Source of the DNA: Bacteroidales bacterium
GTDB taxonomy: Bacteria > Bacteroidota > Bacteroidia > Bacteroidales > Paludibacteraceae
Assembly: GCA_900767385.1 (NCBI GenBank)
Contig: CAAFYY010000037.1
Coordinates: forward strand, 1 to 36,984
Direction: 5' to 3'
Length of the DNA stretch: 36,984 nucleotides
The translations under genes and the position numbers were made by a program. Below the pieces are notes generated by a model that was not told where the DNA came from, searched no databases, and saw only the letters and a list, made by a program, of their open reading frames with translations. Every line of letters starts with the position of its first letter. Position 1 is the stretch's first letter. Positions 15,485 to 24,288 of this stretch are shown here, piece by piece.

Positions 15485-16444
15485 ATGGCGCAAAAACAGA
15501 AAAAGTGGGTATTTTTACTGTCACTTCTTCTCGTGTCTATAGAACTTTGCGCGCAATTTGATGCGCAATTTGATCAATATTGGTACGATCATACCGTAGA
15601 AAACCCTGCTGCCGTTGGCGAACGGCAAATGATGCAGGTCTCTTTATTGCAACGAAACCAATGGATAGGTGTCAGAAATGCACCTATCACAACACTGCTC
15701 TCAGTGAATGCACCCTTCAAGATGCGCAAAAAGAATGCTGCGCATGGAGTTGGCCTGCAATTCAAGAGTGATGTGCTGGGCATCTTCGCCAATCAATACA
15801 TCTCGGCCGAATATGCCTACAAATTTCAACTTGGCAAAGGTGTTTTCAGCGTCGGTGCCAATGTAGGAGCTGTCAACATCATCTGCTACGGCGACAGTGT
15901 GAGATTGGTAGAGAGTGAATACCATACGGCTAACGACCCTGCCATCCCGACCGGAAAAAAATCTGGTATCGGTTTGGACCTTGGCTTGGGACTTTGGTAT
16001 TCCGGTGAGGTTTGGTATGCTGGCCTTTCGGCCACGCATCTGCCGAAAATCAAGATTCATCTTGGTGAGACGGCGCTCTTCCGAATCATGCCGATGTATA
16101 CGGCTTCTGGCGGATATGATTTCAAACTGAAATCGCCCGACTACCGTATCAAAACAAGTGCTCTCGTCTCAACCGACCTCAGGACTTGGGATTTTCACGC
16201 AACAGCGCTTCTCTCCTATCAAGAAAAGTACTGGGGCGGACTCTCAGGACGAAGAAATGGGTTGGGAGTGGTGCTCGGAACGAATTTCTTCAAGGGACTG
16301 ACCCTTGGATATACCTACGAACTACCGCTCGGCAATAGAATGTTGAGATTTACCTCTGGTTCGCATGAAATCTACGTTGGATACGAATTCAACTTCATGG
16401 GAGGACGTGGCGACCAATCGTATAAAAGCGTGAGGTACTTGTAA
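15485..16444 (+). CDS. porP: T9SS outer-membrane protein PorP/SprF
   Basis: A 319-residue outer-membrane protein of the PorP/SprF family. A signal peptide (residues 1-24, ending ELCAQ) is followed by FDQYWYDHTVENPAAVG, the family's conserved mature start. The rest is built of amphipathic beta strands, ending near the C-terminus with EIYVGYEFNF. In Porphyromonas gingivalis PorP is needed for type IX secretion and is associated with the PorK/PorN complex and attachment of substrates at the surface. The gene directly precedes porK, the standard Bacteroidales order porP-porK-porL-porM-porN. A 56-bp A/T-rich gap separates it from porK. Confidence 0.93.
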   Translation: MAQKQKKWVFLLSLLLVSIELCAQFDAQFDQYWYDHTVENPAAVGERQMMQVSLLQRNQWIGVRNAPITTLLSVNAPFKMRKKNAAHGVGLQFKSDVLGIFANQYISAEYAYKFQLGKGVFSVGANVGAVNIICYGDSVRLVESEYHTANDPAIPTGKKSGIGLDLGLGLWYSGEVWYAGLSATHLPKIKIHLGETALFRIMPMYTASGGYDFKLKSPDYRIKTSALVSTDLRTWDFHATALLSYQEKYWGGLSGRRNGLGVVLGTNFFKGLTLGYTYELPLGNRMLRFTSGSHEIYVGYEFNFMGGRGDQSYKSVRYL

Positions 16445-16500
16445 TTAGTTAGAAAATAATAAATAACAAAACGTGTAAAAACATTAGATTTTTTACCAAT

Positions 16501-17901
16501 ATGAAAAAACAAATTTCATTTGTAGCTGCCTTGTTAGCAGCGATTTTGGTGATGACGGGTTGCTCCAAGCAAAACGGTGTCCTCGTTGGTATCTATGAAA
16601 AGACCAAACCTGAGACAGCACCTTATGGTATGGTGTTTGTTCCAAGAGGCTCTTACAACATGGGTTCTAACGACCAGTCCATTACTTGGGCTATTCAACC
16701 AACCCAGAAAACCGTGTCTATTGACGCATTCTGGATGGACCAAACCGAAATCACTAATGGTGAGTACAGACAATTCGTTTATTGGGTGCGCGACTCTATC
16801 TGCCGCCTCAACCTCGCTCGCATGAGTGACGAAGACGAAGCTGGTAAGTACTTTAAAGAAGTGTTCCAACCAGGTTCTGACGAACCAGACACCGTGCTCA
16901 ACTGGAAAACAAAAATTCCTTGGAATGTAAAATACAACGAGGAAGATGAGTACGAAATGGAGAAATACGAGGCTGTTAACAAAATGTTCTACACAGGTAG
17001 AGACCGCATTGAAGGCAAACAACTCAATGCTCACGTTCTCATCTATCAATATACCTATGTAAACTACGATCAAGCCGCTCTCATCGAAAATGCTTACAAC
17101 CCTTACACAGCTGGTTACAACGACAACGCTGTTGTACGTGTTGATAGCGCATGGATGGGCGAAAACGGACGTATCTGCGACACAGTATTGGTAAAACCTC
17201 TCCGCAACCGCAGTGACCTCATCGGCCGTAGAATCATCAACATCTACCCTGATACATTGTGCTGGATGCGCGAGTTCACCTACAGCTACAACGAACCAGC
17301 TATGATGAACTACTTCTCTCACCCAAGCTTTGGTGAGCACCCAGTAGTTGGCGTGTCATGGAACCAAGCTGTTGCTTTCTGCCACTGGCGCTCAAAAATC
17401 CACAAAGATGCTCACTTGACCTATGCAATGGAATACCGTTTGCCTACAGAGTCTGAATGGGAATATGCTGCTCGTGGCGGTCGTCACTCAGCAATGTATC
17501 CTTGGGGCGGTCCATACATCCGCGACCACAAAGGCTGCTTCATGGCTAACTTCAAACCAATGCGTGGTAACTATACCGAAGACGGTTATATGATTGCTTG
17601 TAGAGTTGCTCTCTTCGATCCTAACGATTACGGCTTGTTCGATATGGCTGGTAACGTTTCAGAATGGACATCTACCTCTTATGACCAAGAACTCAATGTC
17701 TTCACTCATGACATGAACCCAAGCTACGAGTACAGATCAACTCGCAACGATCCTTCTACCATGAGACGCAAAGTCATCAAAGGTGGTTCATGGAAAGACG
17801 TTGGCGCATTCCTCCAATGCGGCTATCGTGACTACGAATACCAAAACCGTCAACGTTCATACATCGGTTTCCGTTGTGTTCGTTCTTACATTGGTAAATA
17901 A
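16501..17901 (+). CDS. porK: T9SS ring lipoprotein PorK/GldK
   Basis: A 466-residue lipoprotein: signal peptide with lipobox VMTGC and acylated C21, then a formylglycine-generating-enzyme-like (FGE-sulfatase) fold, with GMVFVPRGSYNMGS near residue 44, PVVGVSWNQAVAFCHWRS near 281, RLPTESEWEYAARGG in the middle and SYIGFRCVRS at the end. PorK/GldK forms, with PorN, the large periplasmic ring attached to the inner face of the outer membrane in the type IX secretion machine. The FGE fold is used structurally; catalytic activity is not expected. Length and order match the family. It is followed by porL after 44 bp with no terminator. Confidence 0.95.
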   Translation: MKKQISFVAALLAAILVMTGCSKQNGVLVGIYEKTKPETAPYGMVFVPRGSYNMGSNDQSITWAIQPTQKTVSIDAFWMDQTEITNGEYRQFVYWVRDSICRLNLARMSDEDEAGKYFKEVFQPGSDEPDTVLNWKTKIPWNVKYNEEDEYEMEKYEAVNKMFYTGRDRIEGKQLNAHVLIYQYTYVNYDQAALIENAYNPYTAGYNDNAVVRVDSAWMGENGRICDTVLVKPLRNRSDLIGRRIINIYPDTLCWMREFTYSYNEPAMMNYFSHPSFGEHPVVGVSWNQAVAFCHWRSKIHKDAHLTYAMEYRLPTESEWEYAARGGRHSAMYPWGGPYIRDHKGCFMANFKPMRGNYTEDGYMIACRVALFDPNDYGLFDMAGNVSEWTSTSYDQELNVFTHDMNPSYEYRSTRNDPSTMRRKVIKGGSWKDVGAFLQCGYRDYEYQNRQRSYIGFRCVRSYIGK

Positions 17902-17945
17902 TCTGAGAGAATATACTATAGTAAAAAATAAAAACAAAAAATATT

Positions 17946-18812
17946 ATGTCAGCTAAAACAGCCACACCGGCAAAACAGCAGCAATCTGGCTTCAACAAGT
18001 GGTATAACAGCCCAGCAGGCCAGCGCACAGTAGGCATCGTTTATTCCTTGGGTGCCGCAGTCGTAATTATCGGCGCATTGTTTAAAATCCAACACTGGCC
18101 AGGTGCAAGTGTTATCTTGACCTTGGGTATGTGTACTGAGGCATTCTTGTTCACCATCGGTGTATTTGAGAAACCACACGCAGACTACAAATGGAACAAA
18201 ATCTTCCCAGCTCTCCTCAGCGACGAAGAATCTGTTGGTATCGACGTTTCTAAAGGTGGCGTACTTGGTGGCATGGCTAACGCTATGGGCACTGTCGACA
18301 CAAACGTTGAAGGCAAACTCGAAGAGTCTGATGCTAAGAAACTCTCTGAAAGCATCAAAGCTCTCAGCGAAACCGCTTCTGGTTTGAGATCAATCTCTGA
18401 CGCAGTTGCTGCTACTGGTGACTACACAAGAAATATCCAAAACGCTTCTAACTCTTTGGCTGGTATTGCCGAGCAACAAGCTACACTTAAAAATGTATCT
18501 TCAACCTTGGCAGAAGCTTATAGAACAATCTCTGCAAGCGCTAACGAAACTGTTAATCTCGACAGAAACCTCAAAGCTATCAACTCTGTTTATGAGATGC
18601 AATTGAAAGGCGCTCAAGCTCAGGCTGACGCATTCAAAGCTCAAATTGATCAAGTTAACGCTGTTACCGATAGCATGCAGAGAATGCAAAGCTCTGTTAA
18701 TGGCATCGCTGCAGACTTCAATACTTACAAACAGGCTACAGAACAATTGGTACAAAAGGTTACCGATCTCAACAGCGTATACGGCAACATGTTGAACGCT
18801 ATGCGCCATTAA
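17946..18812 (+). CDS. porL: T9SS motor protein PorL/GldL
   Basis: A 288-residue inner-membrane protein with two membrane helices (about residues 29-47 and 54-74) and a long cytoplasmic C-terminal region predicted to be mostly helical and coiled-coil. The motif FKIQHWPGA between the helices is diagnostic. E65 in the second helix (GMCTEAFLF) aligns with the Glu of GldL that has been implicated in proton transfer (E49 in Flavobacterium johnsoniae). PorL assembles as a pentamer around a PorM dimer and uses the proton-motive force to drive secretion. It precedes porM by 43 bp. Confidence 0.95.
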   Translation: MSAKTATPAKQQQSGFNKWYNSPAGQRTVGIVYSLGAAVVIIGALFKIQHWPGASVILTLGMCTEAFLFTIGVFEKPHADYKWNKIFPALLSDEESVGIDVSKGGVLGGMANAMGTVDTNVEGKLEESDAKKLSESIKALSETASGLRSISDAVAATGDYTRNIQNASNSLAGIAEQQATLKNVSSTLAEAYRTISASANETVNLDRNLKAINSVYEMQLKGAQAQADAFKAQIDQVNAVTDSMQRMQSSVNGIAADFNTYKQATEQLVQKVTDLNSVYGNMLNAMRH

Positions 18813-18855
18813 TCCTTACTCATTGACTAACGTTTAATCTATAAACAAGTAAACT

Positions 18856-20445
18856 ATGAGTGGTGCAAAAAACTGTCCGGAAACCCCGAGACAAAAGATG
18901 ATTGGCATGATGTATTTGGTGCTGACTGCTATGTTGGCATTGAACGTATCTGCTGATATCTTGAAGGGTTACAAGAAGGTGGATGATTCGTTGCACGCAA
19001 CAATCAGTTCCGCTGAAAATCGTAACGAAATCCTGATGGCTCGCATCGCTGCTCGTAACGAAGAAAACCCTGCAAAGGTTGGCGAGTGGTATGCCCGTGC
19101 ACAGGAGGCTACACAAAAATCTGACGAACTCTTTCAATATATCAAGAGTTTCAAATATGAAATCTTGAAAATAGCTGATGGCTCAAAAGCAGATCCAGAT
19201 GGCGAAAAAGTTGGCGCTCAAGACAACACACACGCTGCCCATGAGTATGCTATCACCAAAGGCAACTACAAAGAGTTGAAAAAACGTATTGAAGATTATA
19301 AACAATACGTAACCGAAGCATTCCGTTTGAGTCTTGCTGCTGAGGACCAATCTAAGGCTGATACTTACGATACACTTTTCTCAACTAACGACGAACCAGG
19401 TCGTGATGGTCAGAAAATGTCTTGGGAAATGTCAATGTTCTCAGAGATGCCTTTGGCTGCTTCAATCGCTATGTTGTCAAAATATCAAGGCGATATCCGT
19501 TCTGCTGAAGCTGACTTGATTCAATACTTTATGTCTCAGACTGAGGCTAAAGACTTCAAAGTGAACTCAATCGAGGCTGTTGTCATCCCAGAATCTAAAA
19601 ACGTAGTGTCTGGTGGTCAATATCGTGGTCGTATCATTCTTGCGGCTGTCGATACAACTGCTACTCCACGTATCGTTGTTGGTGGTTCTGAGTTGAAAGA
19701 CCCTAAAGGTAACTTCTCATTCGGTGCCTCTGGTATCGGTGACCACAAGATTCAAGGTACACTTTATGTGAAAGACCCTGTGACTGGTGAAGATGTTGCC
19801 TACAACTTCTCTGATGATTATACTGTAATGGCTCCAGCTGTTACAATCGCAAACACCGAGATGAACGTTGTTTACATGGGTTACAGCAATAAGATCAGTA
19901 TCTCTGTTCCTGGTATCCCAAGCGAGAAACTCAGCGTAAGCTGTCCTAACGCAACTTTGGAGAAAACAGGTAGCGGTTCTTACATCTGCAAACCTAAGAC
20001 ATACCAAGATGTTGTCATCAGCGTATCTGCTACTGTTGACGGCAAAACATCAAGCTTCGGTTCACAGAAATTCCGCGTAAAAACATTGCCTGACCCAACA
20101 GCATTCCTCCGCTTTAAAGATGCCAACGGCAACTACATCCTCTACAATCCTAACGTAAACAATAAGCACAAGCTTACTCGTGCTAACTTAGGTGAGGCAG
20201 AGATGATTGCTGAATATGCTGACGGTTTGTTGCAAGCAACCTTTAGAATTCAAAGCTTCAACTTGTTGCTCTCTGACGGTCGTGGCGGTTTCACAACCAC
20301 ACAATCTGACGGTCCTAACTTCACAAGCGCTCAACGCAACAACTTGATGAAGGTTAAATCAGGCACCAAGATCTTCTTCGATAAGATTAAGGTAACTGGT
20401 GCTAAGAGCACAACCTTGGCTTTCCCACCTATTGACTTACCATAA
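18856..20445 (+). CDS. porM: T9SS motor shaft protein PorM/GldM
   Basis: A 529-residue protein with one N-terminal membrane helix (about residues 14-33) and a long periplasmic part made of four consecutive domains (D1-D4), reaching toward the PorK/PorN ring. The N-terminus TPRQKMIGMMYLVLTAMLAL matches GldM; R12 aligns with GldM R9, which pairs with the GldL glutamate in the motor. The last domain covers roughly residues 400-529. The length is normal. It lies 14 bp before porN and is surely in the same operon. Confidence 0.95.
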   Translation: MSGAKNCPETPRQKMIGMMYLVLTAMLALNVSADILKGYKKVDDSLHATISSAENRNEILMARIAARNEENPAKVGEWYARAQEATQKSDELFQYIKSFKYEILKIADGSKADPDGEKVGAQDNTHAAHEYAITKGNYKELKKRIEDYKQYVTEAFRLSLAAEDQSKADTYDTLFSTNDEPGRDGQKMSWEMSMFSEMPLAASIAMLSKYQGDIRSAEADLIQYFMSQTEAKDFKVNSIEAVVIPESKNVVSGGQYRGRIILAAVDTTATPRIVVGGSELKDPKGNFSFGASGIGDHKIQGTLYVKDPVTGEDVAYNFSDDYTVMAPAVTIANTEMNVVYMGYSNKISISVPGIPSEKLSVSCPNATLEKTGSGSYICKPKTYQDVVISVSATVDGKTSSFGSQKFRVKTLPDPTAFLRFKDANGNYILYNPNVNNKHKLTRANLGEAEMIAEYADGLLQATFRIQSFNLLLSDGRGGFTTTQSDGPNFTSAQRNNLMKVKSGTKIFFDKIKVTGAKSTTLAFPPIDLP

Positions 20446-20459
20446 AAAATTATAGCCCT

Positions 20460-21410
20460 ATGAAATCGGTAAAATTTTATTTGGTCGCTGCTGCAATGAC
20501 TTTTTGCAGCATGAGCATGAAAGCTCAAGAAATTTTCTCTTCATACTCAATTGAAGACGACGAAGAGGAAGTTGTAGTGAAAGATGTTAAAGTAAAAGAA
20601 AAACTCTCTGCTGATAGCACACAACTTTTCTTTGATAATCTTGGTGGTTTGAATCGCATCATGCCAAAACCTGAAGAAGTTCAAGCACGTGTGATCAAAG
20701 TTAACCCACGTATCGACGACATCGCTTGGAGCAAAGCTGTTCTTCGCGTAATCGATTTGCGTGAAATGCAAAACCGTCCTCTCTACTATCCAGTAGAAGA
20801 CCTCGCTGCTGAATCACAGAAGAACCTCTTCTCAATCATCTTCTCACATGTATTGGATGGTTCTATCAAAGCCTATAAATCACAAACCAATATGGAACAA
20901 ACCTATGTTCCTACATTCACAAAAGAAAACTTGTTCAATGTAGAGGAGTTCCTTGAGGCAAATGATTTGACCTACTATGAAGGCATTTGGGACAAAGTAA
21001 ACTACCTTACTCCTGGTGTTACAAAATACTACATCAAAGAAGTATGGTATTTCAACAAAGCAACATCAACAGTTAACAACAAGATTTTGGCTATCGCCCC
21101 TATCTATGATGAAAACTACAACTCACGTTCAGACATCCGTACCGGTGTTTGGTTCTGGGTTCCATTTGATGATTTGCGTCCTTATCTCCAACAGGAGTTC
21201 GCTTTGGTAACTGGTCGCAACACCACTCCATTGATTGACTTTGACAACTTCATGGTAAGCCGTCAGTTCTATAGCTATATCATCAAAGAGTATGATGCTC
21301 TTGGTTATGATATCGATAGAAACATCGACGATCCAGATCTCATCCGCGAGAAACAAAATCGTGTAGAATTGGAAATCCTCAACTTCGACGAAGATCTCTG
21401 GCAATACTAA
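20460..21410 (+). CDS. porN: T9SS ring protein PorN/GldN
   Basis: A 316-residue periplasmic protein with a signal peptide ending at MKAQ (about residue 22). It carries the PorN/GldN domain that partners PorK in the periplasmic ring: the pattern WSKAVLRVIDLREMQNRPLYYP around residues 90-111 and the R-x-E-L-E-I-LNF.EDLW-Y C-terminal end are family features. An acidic stretch DDEEEVVVKDVKVKEK follows the signal peptide. This is the last gene of the porPKLMN block; a strong intrinsic terminator follows 20 bp after the stop codon. Confidence 0.93.
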   Translation: MKSVKFYLVAAAMTFCSMSMKAQEIFSSYSIEDDEEEVVVKDVKVKEKLSADSTQLFFDNLGGLNRIMPKPEEVQARVIKVNPRIDDIAWSKAVLRVIDLREMQNRPLYYPVEDLAAESQKNLFSIIFSHVLDGSIKAYKSQTNMEQTYVPTFTKENLFNVEEFLEANDLTYYEGIWDKVNYLTPGVTKYYIKEVWYFNKATSTVNNKILAIAPIYDENYNSRSDIRTGVWFWVPFDDLRPYLQQEFALVTGRNTTPLIDFDNFMVSRQFYSYIIKEYDALGYDIDRNIDDPDLIREKQNRVELEILNFDEDLWQY

Positions 21411-21430
21411 TTCTCTGATTTGATAAAAAT

Positions 21431-21467
21431 AAAAACTCCTGTAGAACAACTCTGCAGGAGTTTTTTT
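21431..21467 (+). terminator. intrinsic terminator after porN
   Basis: An 11-bp stem AAAAACTCCTG/CAGGAGTTTTT (21431-21441 with 21455-21465), extended by three inner pairs around ACAAC, followed by a run of T. It marks the end of the T9SS operon. Confidence 0.9.
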
Positions 21468-21484
21468 ATTTTTTTTATGTATCC

Positions 21485-21515
21485 TTTGGTGGTATTAAAA
21501 AAACGTGTATATTTG
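21485..21515 (+). promoter_or_regulatory. full Bacteroidota promoter for the OmpA-family gene
   Basis: TTTG (21485-21488), 19 bp, then TATATTTG (21508-21515) fit the TTTG-N19-21-TAnnTTTG consensus exactly. The start would be near 21520, leaving a leader of about 110 nt before the ATG at 21631. The leader includes a short inverted repeat AACAC/GTGTT. Confidence 0.8.
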
Positions 21516-21630
21516 CATACTCAAAAGAAAATAAGGTTGTTAACACGGTAACTAAACTTAAGTGTTCGGTTATCAGTGCTTTAACGCCTTTTGCATGAGC
21601 AAATAATTAACTATCCATACAAGTATTTTT

Positions 21631-23073
21631 ATGAAAAAAACTGCTTTGTTTGTGTTGTCGCTCCTTTTTTGCGCAACATCATTGTTTGCAGAACGCAAAG
21701 AGCAGGTGAAGATTGAAAGAATCGAACCAGATTCAACAAACTTCACTATTACTGGCTATCGCGTTAAAGCAAACCATTGGTCATTGATGTTGAACGCCGG
21801 TGTCGGTTTGTTCGACGGAGATCAAAGACAAAATTTCAACGTTATTTGGCCGCGTGGTGATGTGAAATTCTCACTCAATGCCAATGTAGAGTACACATTC
21901 AACCCAATCTGGGGTATCTATTTGAATTACTTCTACAATCCATACGCTGGTGTTTCAACCTACAGAAATTTTGACTCAGCTCATCATGGTCAAATCTTCG
22001 GTCAATCAGAAGGTAATCCTTTGTACTTCAAAGGTATCAACCACGAAGGTGCAGTCGGCGTTTCTTTGAACTTGTTGAACATGTTCTATCGTTGCCGTCG
22101 TCAGACTTGGAACTGGTATGCAAATGTTGACATGGGCGTATCTTTCTACAATGTAGAAGCATTTGAAGACGAAAACTTCGAGTCAAAAATTGACGAAATC
22201 ACACTTGAGGATGGTTCTACAACCAACCCTAATATCCTCTGGAAAGAAGACAAGAAAGGTCGTTCTATCAGCGTAGGTGTAGGTACTTCTGTTGAATACA
22301 CTCCTACTGACTGGTTGGCTATCCTTCTTGCTGTAAACTATCGTTTCCACCACCAGGATTCATATGAAATGGCTATCAAAGGTAACACCAATGATAACGT
22401 AGCTTATGCTGGTCTTGGTCTTCGTTGGAACATCGGTAGCACCAAGCACAAAAACCGCAACCACGTTCGCAACATGTCAATGTGTCAATGGGAACCAGAA
22501 ATCGGTGCTGAATTGGCTCGTCGCAATGCTGCTCGTCTCGACAGCCTCGAACCACGCGTTAAAGCTCTCGAGGATGACGTTAACGATTTGAAACCACGTG
22601 TTAAAGCTCTCGAGGATGATATGGACAAACTCCGCGACTCTGATGAGGACGGTGTACCTGATATCCGCGATCGTCACCCTAACACTCCAAAAGGTACTCC
22701 AGTCAACTACTATGGTGAGCCTGTAGATAACGTAAACAACGGTAACTCAGACTTTGCTTCAATTTACTTCGCAACCGCTAAGAACATCTTGAATGATGCT
22801 GCTCACGCTGAAATGGCTAAAGCTGCTCGCGTTCTCTATGAGAACCCATCATACAAATTGGAGATCCACGGCTATTGCGACGAACAAGGTGTGCCTAAGT
22901 ATGCTAACCAAAAACTCTCTGAGCGTCGTGCACAAGTCGTTCGTGATGCTTTGGTTAAACAATATGGCGTATCTCCAGATCGTATCGTGAAAGTACAAGG
23001 TCACGGTTCAGTAGCTGGTCCTTCAACCGACTACTTGCCAAACCGTCGTACCGACATGGTTTTGGTTCGCTAA
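21631..23073 (+). CDS. OmpA-family outer-membrane protein with barrel, coiled coil and OmpA_C domain
   Basis: A 480-residue exported protein. Domains in order: signal peptide (1-20, ending SLFA), beta-barrel region (about 45-285), a coiled-coil linker with two near-identical 14-residue repeats containing PRVKALEDD (about 307-335), a calcium-type thrombospondin-3 segment DSDEDGVPDIRD, and a C-terminal OmpA peptidoglycan-binding domain (about 370-480). The OmpA_C domain shows SIYFATAKN, LEIHGYCDEQG, NQKLSERRAQVV and VKVQGHG; the usual GHTD is GYCD here, a Bacteroidota variant. It anchors the outer membrane to the cell wall, like P. gingivalis Omp40/41. The promoter is strong and the codon use regular, suggesting high expression. 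A terminator follows. Confidence 0.92.
   Translation: MKKTALFVLSLLFCATSLFAERKEQVKIERIEPDSTNFTITGYRVKANHWSLMLNAGVGLFDGDQRQNFNVIWPRGDVKFSLNANVEYTFNPIWGIYLNYFYNPYAGVSTYRNFDSAHHGQIFGQSEGNPLYFKGINHEGAVGVSLNLLNMFYRCRRQTWNWYANVDMGVSFYNVEAFEDENFESKIDEITLEDGSTTNPNILWKEDKKGRSISVGVGTSVEYTPTDWLAILLAVNYRFHHQDSYEMAIKGNTNDNVAYAGLGLRWNIGSTKHKNRNHVRNMSMCQWEPEIGAELARRNAARLDSLEPRVKALEDDVNDLKPRVKALEDDMDKLRDSDEDGVPDIRDRHPNTPKGTPVNYYGEPVDNVNNGNSDFASIYFATAKNILNDAAHAEMAKAARVLYENPSYKLEIHGYCDEQGVPKYANQKLSERRAQVVRDALVKQYGVSPDRIVKVQGHGSVAGPSTDYLPNRRTDMVLVR
22551..22619 (+). repeat. in-gene 42-bp repeat encoding a 14-residue coiled-coil unit
   Basis: 22551-22577 and 22593-22619 are 26/27 identical at a period of 42 bp, encoding two copies of PRVKALEDD within 14-residue units (two heptads). 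It extends the stalk between the barrel and the peptidoglycan-binding domain of the OmpA-family protein. Confidence 0.85.
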
Positions 23074-23094
23074 TACAACAACCACTATATAATC

Positions 23095-23132
23095 AATCGC
23101 TCCGCAACTCGTTTGTGGGGCGATTTTTTTTT
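23095..23132 (+). terminator. intrinsic terminator after the OmpA-family gene
   Basis: AATCGCTCCGCAA (23095-23107) pairs with TTTGTGGGGCGATT (to 23125) with a few G-T pairs around a 5-nt loop, and a run of eight or nine T follows. Confidence 0.9.
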
Positions 23133-23252
23133 CAAAAATTTTCAGTTTTGTAATGTCTGATTAAAATAAAAAATAGTAATTTTACAATCGGAACGCTTCC
23201 TTCTTTTCTTAGTTTGAATCGTTCTTGTATATAGTCTTATCTATGGTTTTTT

Positions 23253-23295
23253 AGGTTCCTGACCATCATAAGATTTAAAAAAAGGAACTTTTTTT
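23253..23295 (+). terminator. terminator-like hairpin before the cargo gene
   Basis: AGGTTCCT (23253-23260) pairs with AGGAACTT (23283-23290; one G-T) across a 22-nt A-rich loop, followed by T7 ending 17 bp before the ATG at 23313. The large loop weakens the case. It could be an attenuator or an unrelated inverted repeat. Confidence 0.4.
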
Positions 23296-23312
23296 ATAAA
23301 TTCGTTTTTTGA

Positions 23313-24218
23313 ATGAAAAAAATTACTCTTTTGGTGGCCTTTTTAATGGCTATTGTTGTGACTTCTTCTGCTCAAACTCAAGGCTACTATGGCTATGAAT
23401 TTGATGCAACCTCTCCTGCAACCCGTACAGTTAACTTGCCTTGGACAGAGTCATTCTCCGGAACTACCGTTTATTCGGATTGGCTTTCTATCAATCAAGA
23501 TGGAGATGAATATCCTTGGTATCTTTGGGATCCAAACACCTTCGGCGCTGATGTAGTTTACGGATATCTTGGTACTACCGATCCACTGCTTCTTTCAGTT
23601 TCGTACGATGACTATGATGGTGCCCTTACGCCAAACAACTGGATTGTAGGTCCAATCATCCCAACAGGTGCCGACTCCCTCTCATGGTATGTACAGTCCT
23701 TTGATCCTGATTATGTTGCAGAGCACTATGCTGTCTATGCTATTCCTGCTACTGCCGACGTTGCTTCGTTTGTAGGCAATCCATCTTCTGCTAATCTGCT
23801 TTTTGAAGAAACGATGACTACAGATGGTTGGCAGAGACGTGCTGTGAGTTTGTCTGCTTTCGCCAGTCAATCTTTCCGCATTGCCTTCCGTCATTACAAT
23901 TGCAGCGACCAATATGTCTTGATGATTGACGAAATTTCTGTAACCTCAGCTAATTCTGGTCCTGATACTCCAGACGAGCCAGGTGAAGAGACCGCCGTTG
24001 AGACCGTCACTGTTGAATCATTCGACATCGTTCCTAACCCAGCTGTTGATGTAGTCACTCTCGTTGGTGTCAACAACGAAATGGTTAATGTTTACGATGC
24101 AACAGGCCGTCTCGTGCTTTCTCAAATGGTAAATGGCACATTAAACGTATCTTCTCTTGAAAGCGGCGTTTATGTTGTCAAAGCTGGTGCTAAAGAAAGC
24201 CGTTTGGTCGTAAAATAA
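23313..24218 (+). CDS. secreted adhesin-domain protein with T9SS C-terminal sorting signal
   Basis: A 301-residue secreted protein. A signal peptide (about 1-20) leads into one cleaved-adhesin/choice-of-anchor-J-like jelly-roll domain (about 40-215), with LPWTESFSG at its start and LTPNNWIVGP inside, as in gingipain adhesin domains. A Pro/Glu-rich linker (PDTPDEPGEETAVE) follows, then a type A T9SS sorting domain (about 230-301) with IVPNPAVDVVTL, VNVYDATGRLV and the final ESGVYVVKAGAKESRLVVK pattern. It is expected to cross the outer membrane by the type IX machine encoded 2 kb upstream and to be attached to the surface or released. No catalytic domain is seen, so it is probably a binding protein. 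Confidence 0.9.
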   Translation: MKKITLLVAFLMAIVVTSSAQTQGYYGYEFDATSPATRTVNLPWTESFSGTTVYSDWLSINQDGDEYPWYLWDPNTFGADVVYGYLGTTDPLLLSVSYDDYDGALTPNNWIVGPIIPTGADSLSWYVQSFDPDYVAEHYAVYAIPATADVASFVGNPSSANLLFEETMTTDGWQRRAVSLSAFASQSFRIAFRHYNCSDQYVLMIDEISVTSANSGPDTPDEPGEETAVETVTVESFDIVPNPAVDVVTLVGVNNEMVNVYDATGRLVLSQMVNGTLNVSSLESGVYVVKAGAKESRLVVK

Positions 24219-24235
24219 TTCTTTAAAAGAAAAAT

Positions 24236-24268
24236 AAAAAAGAGAGGCTCATTGAGTCTCTCTTTTTT
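24236..24268. terminator. bidirectional intrinsic terminator
   Basis: AAAAAAGAGAG (24236-24246) pairs with CTCTCTTTTTT (from 24258), with inner CTC/GAG pairing around a 3-nt loop. A and T tracts on both sides suit the convergent cargo gene (plus) and methyltransferase gene (minus). Confidence 0.88.
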
Positions 24269-24288
24269 TTGTTTTGAATATGTTGAAG

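Noticed and set aside
16534..17340. 268-residue open frame antisense to porK
   Set aside because: Antisense shadow of a conserved T9SS gene with regular codon use; composition without known motifs.
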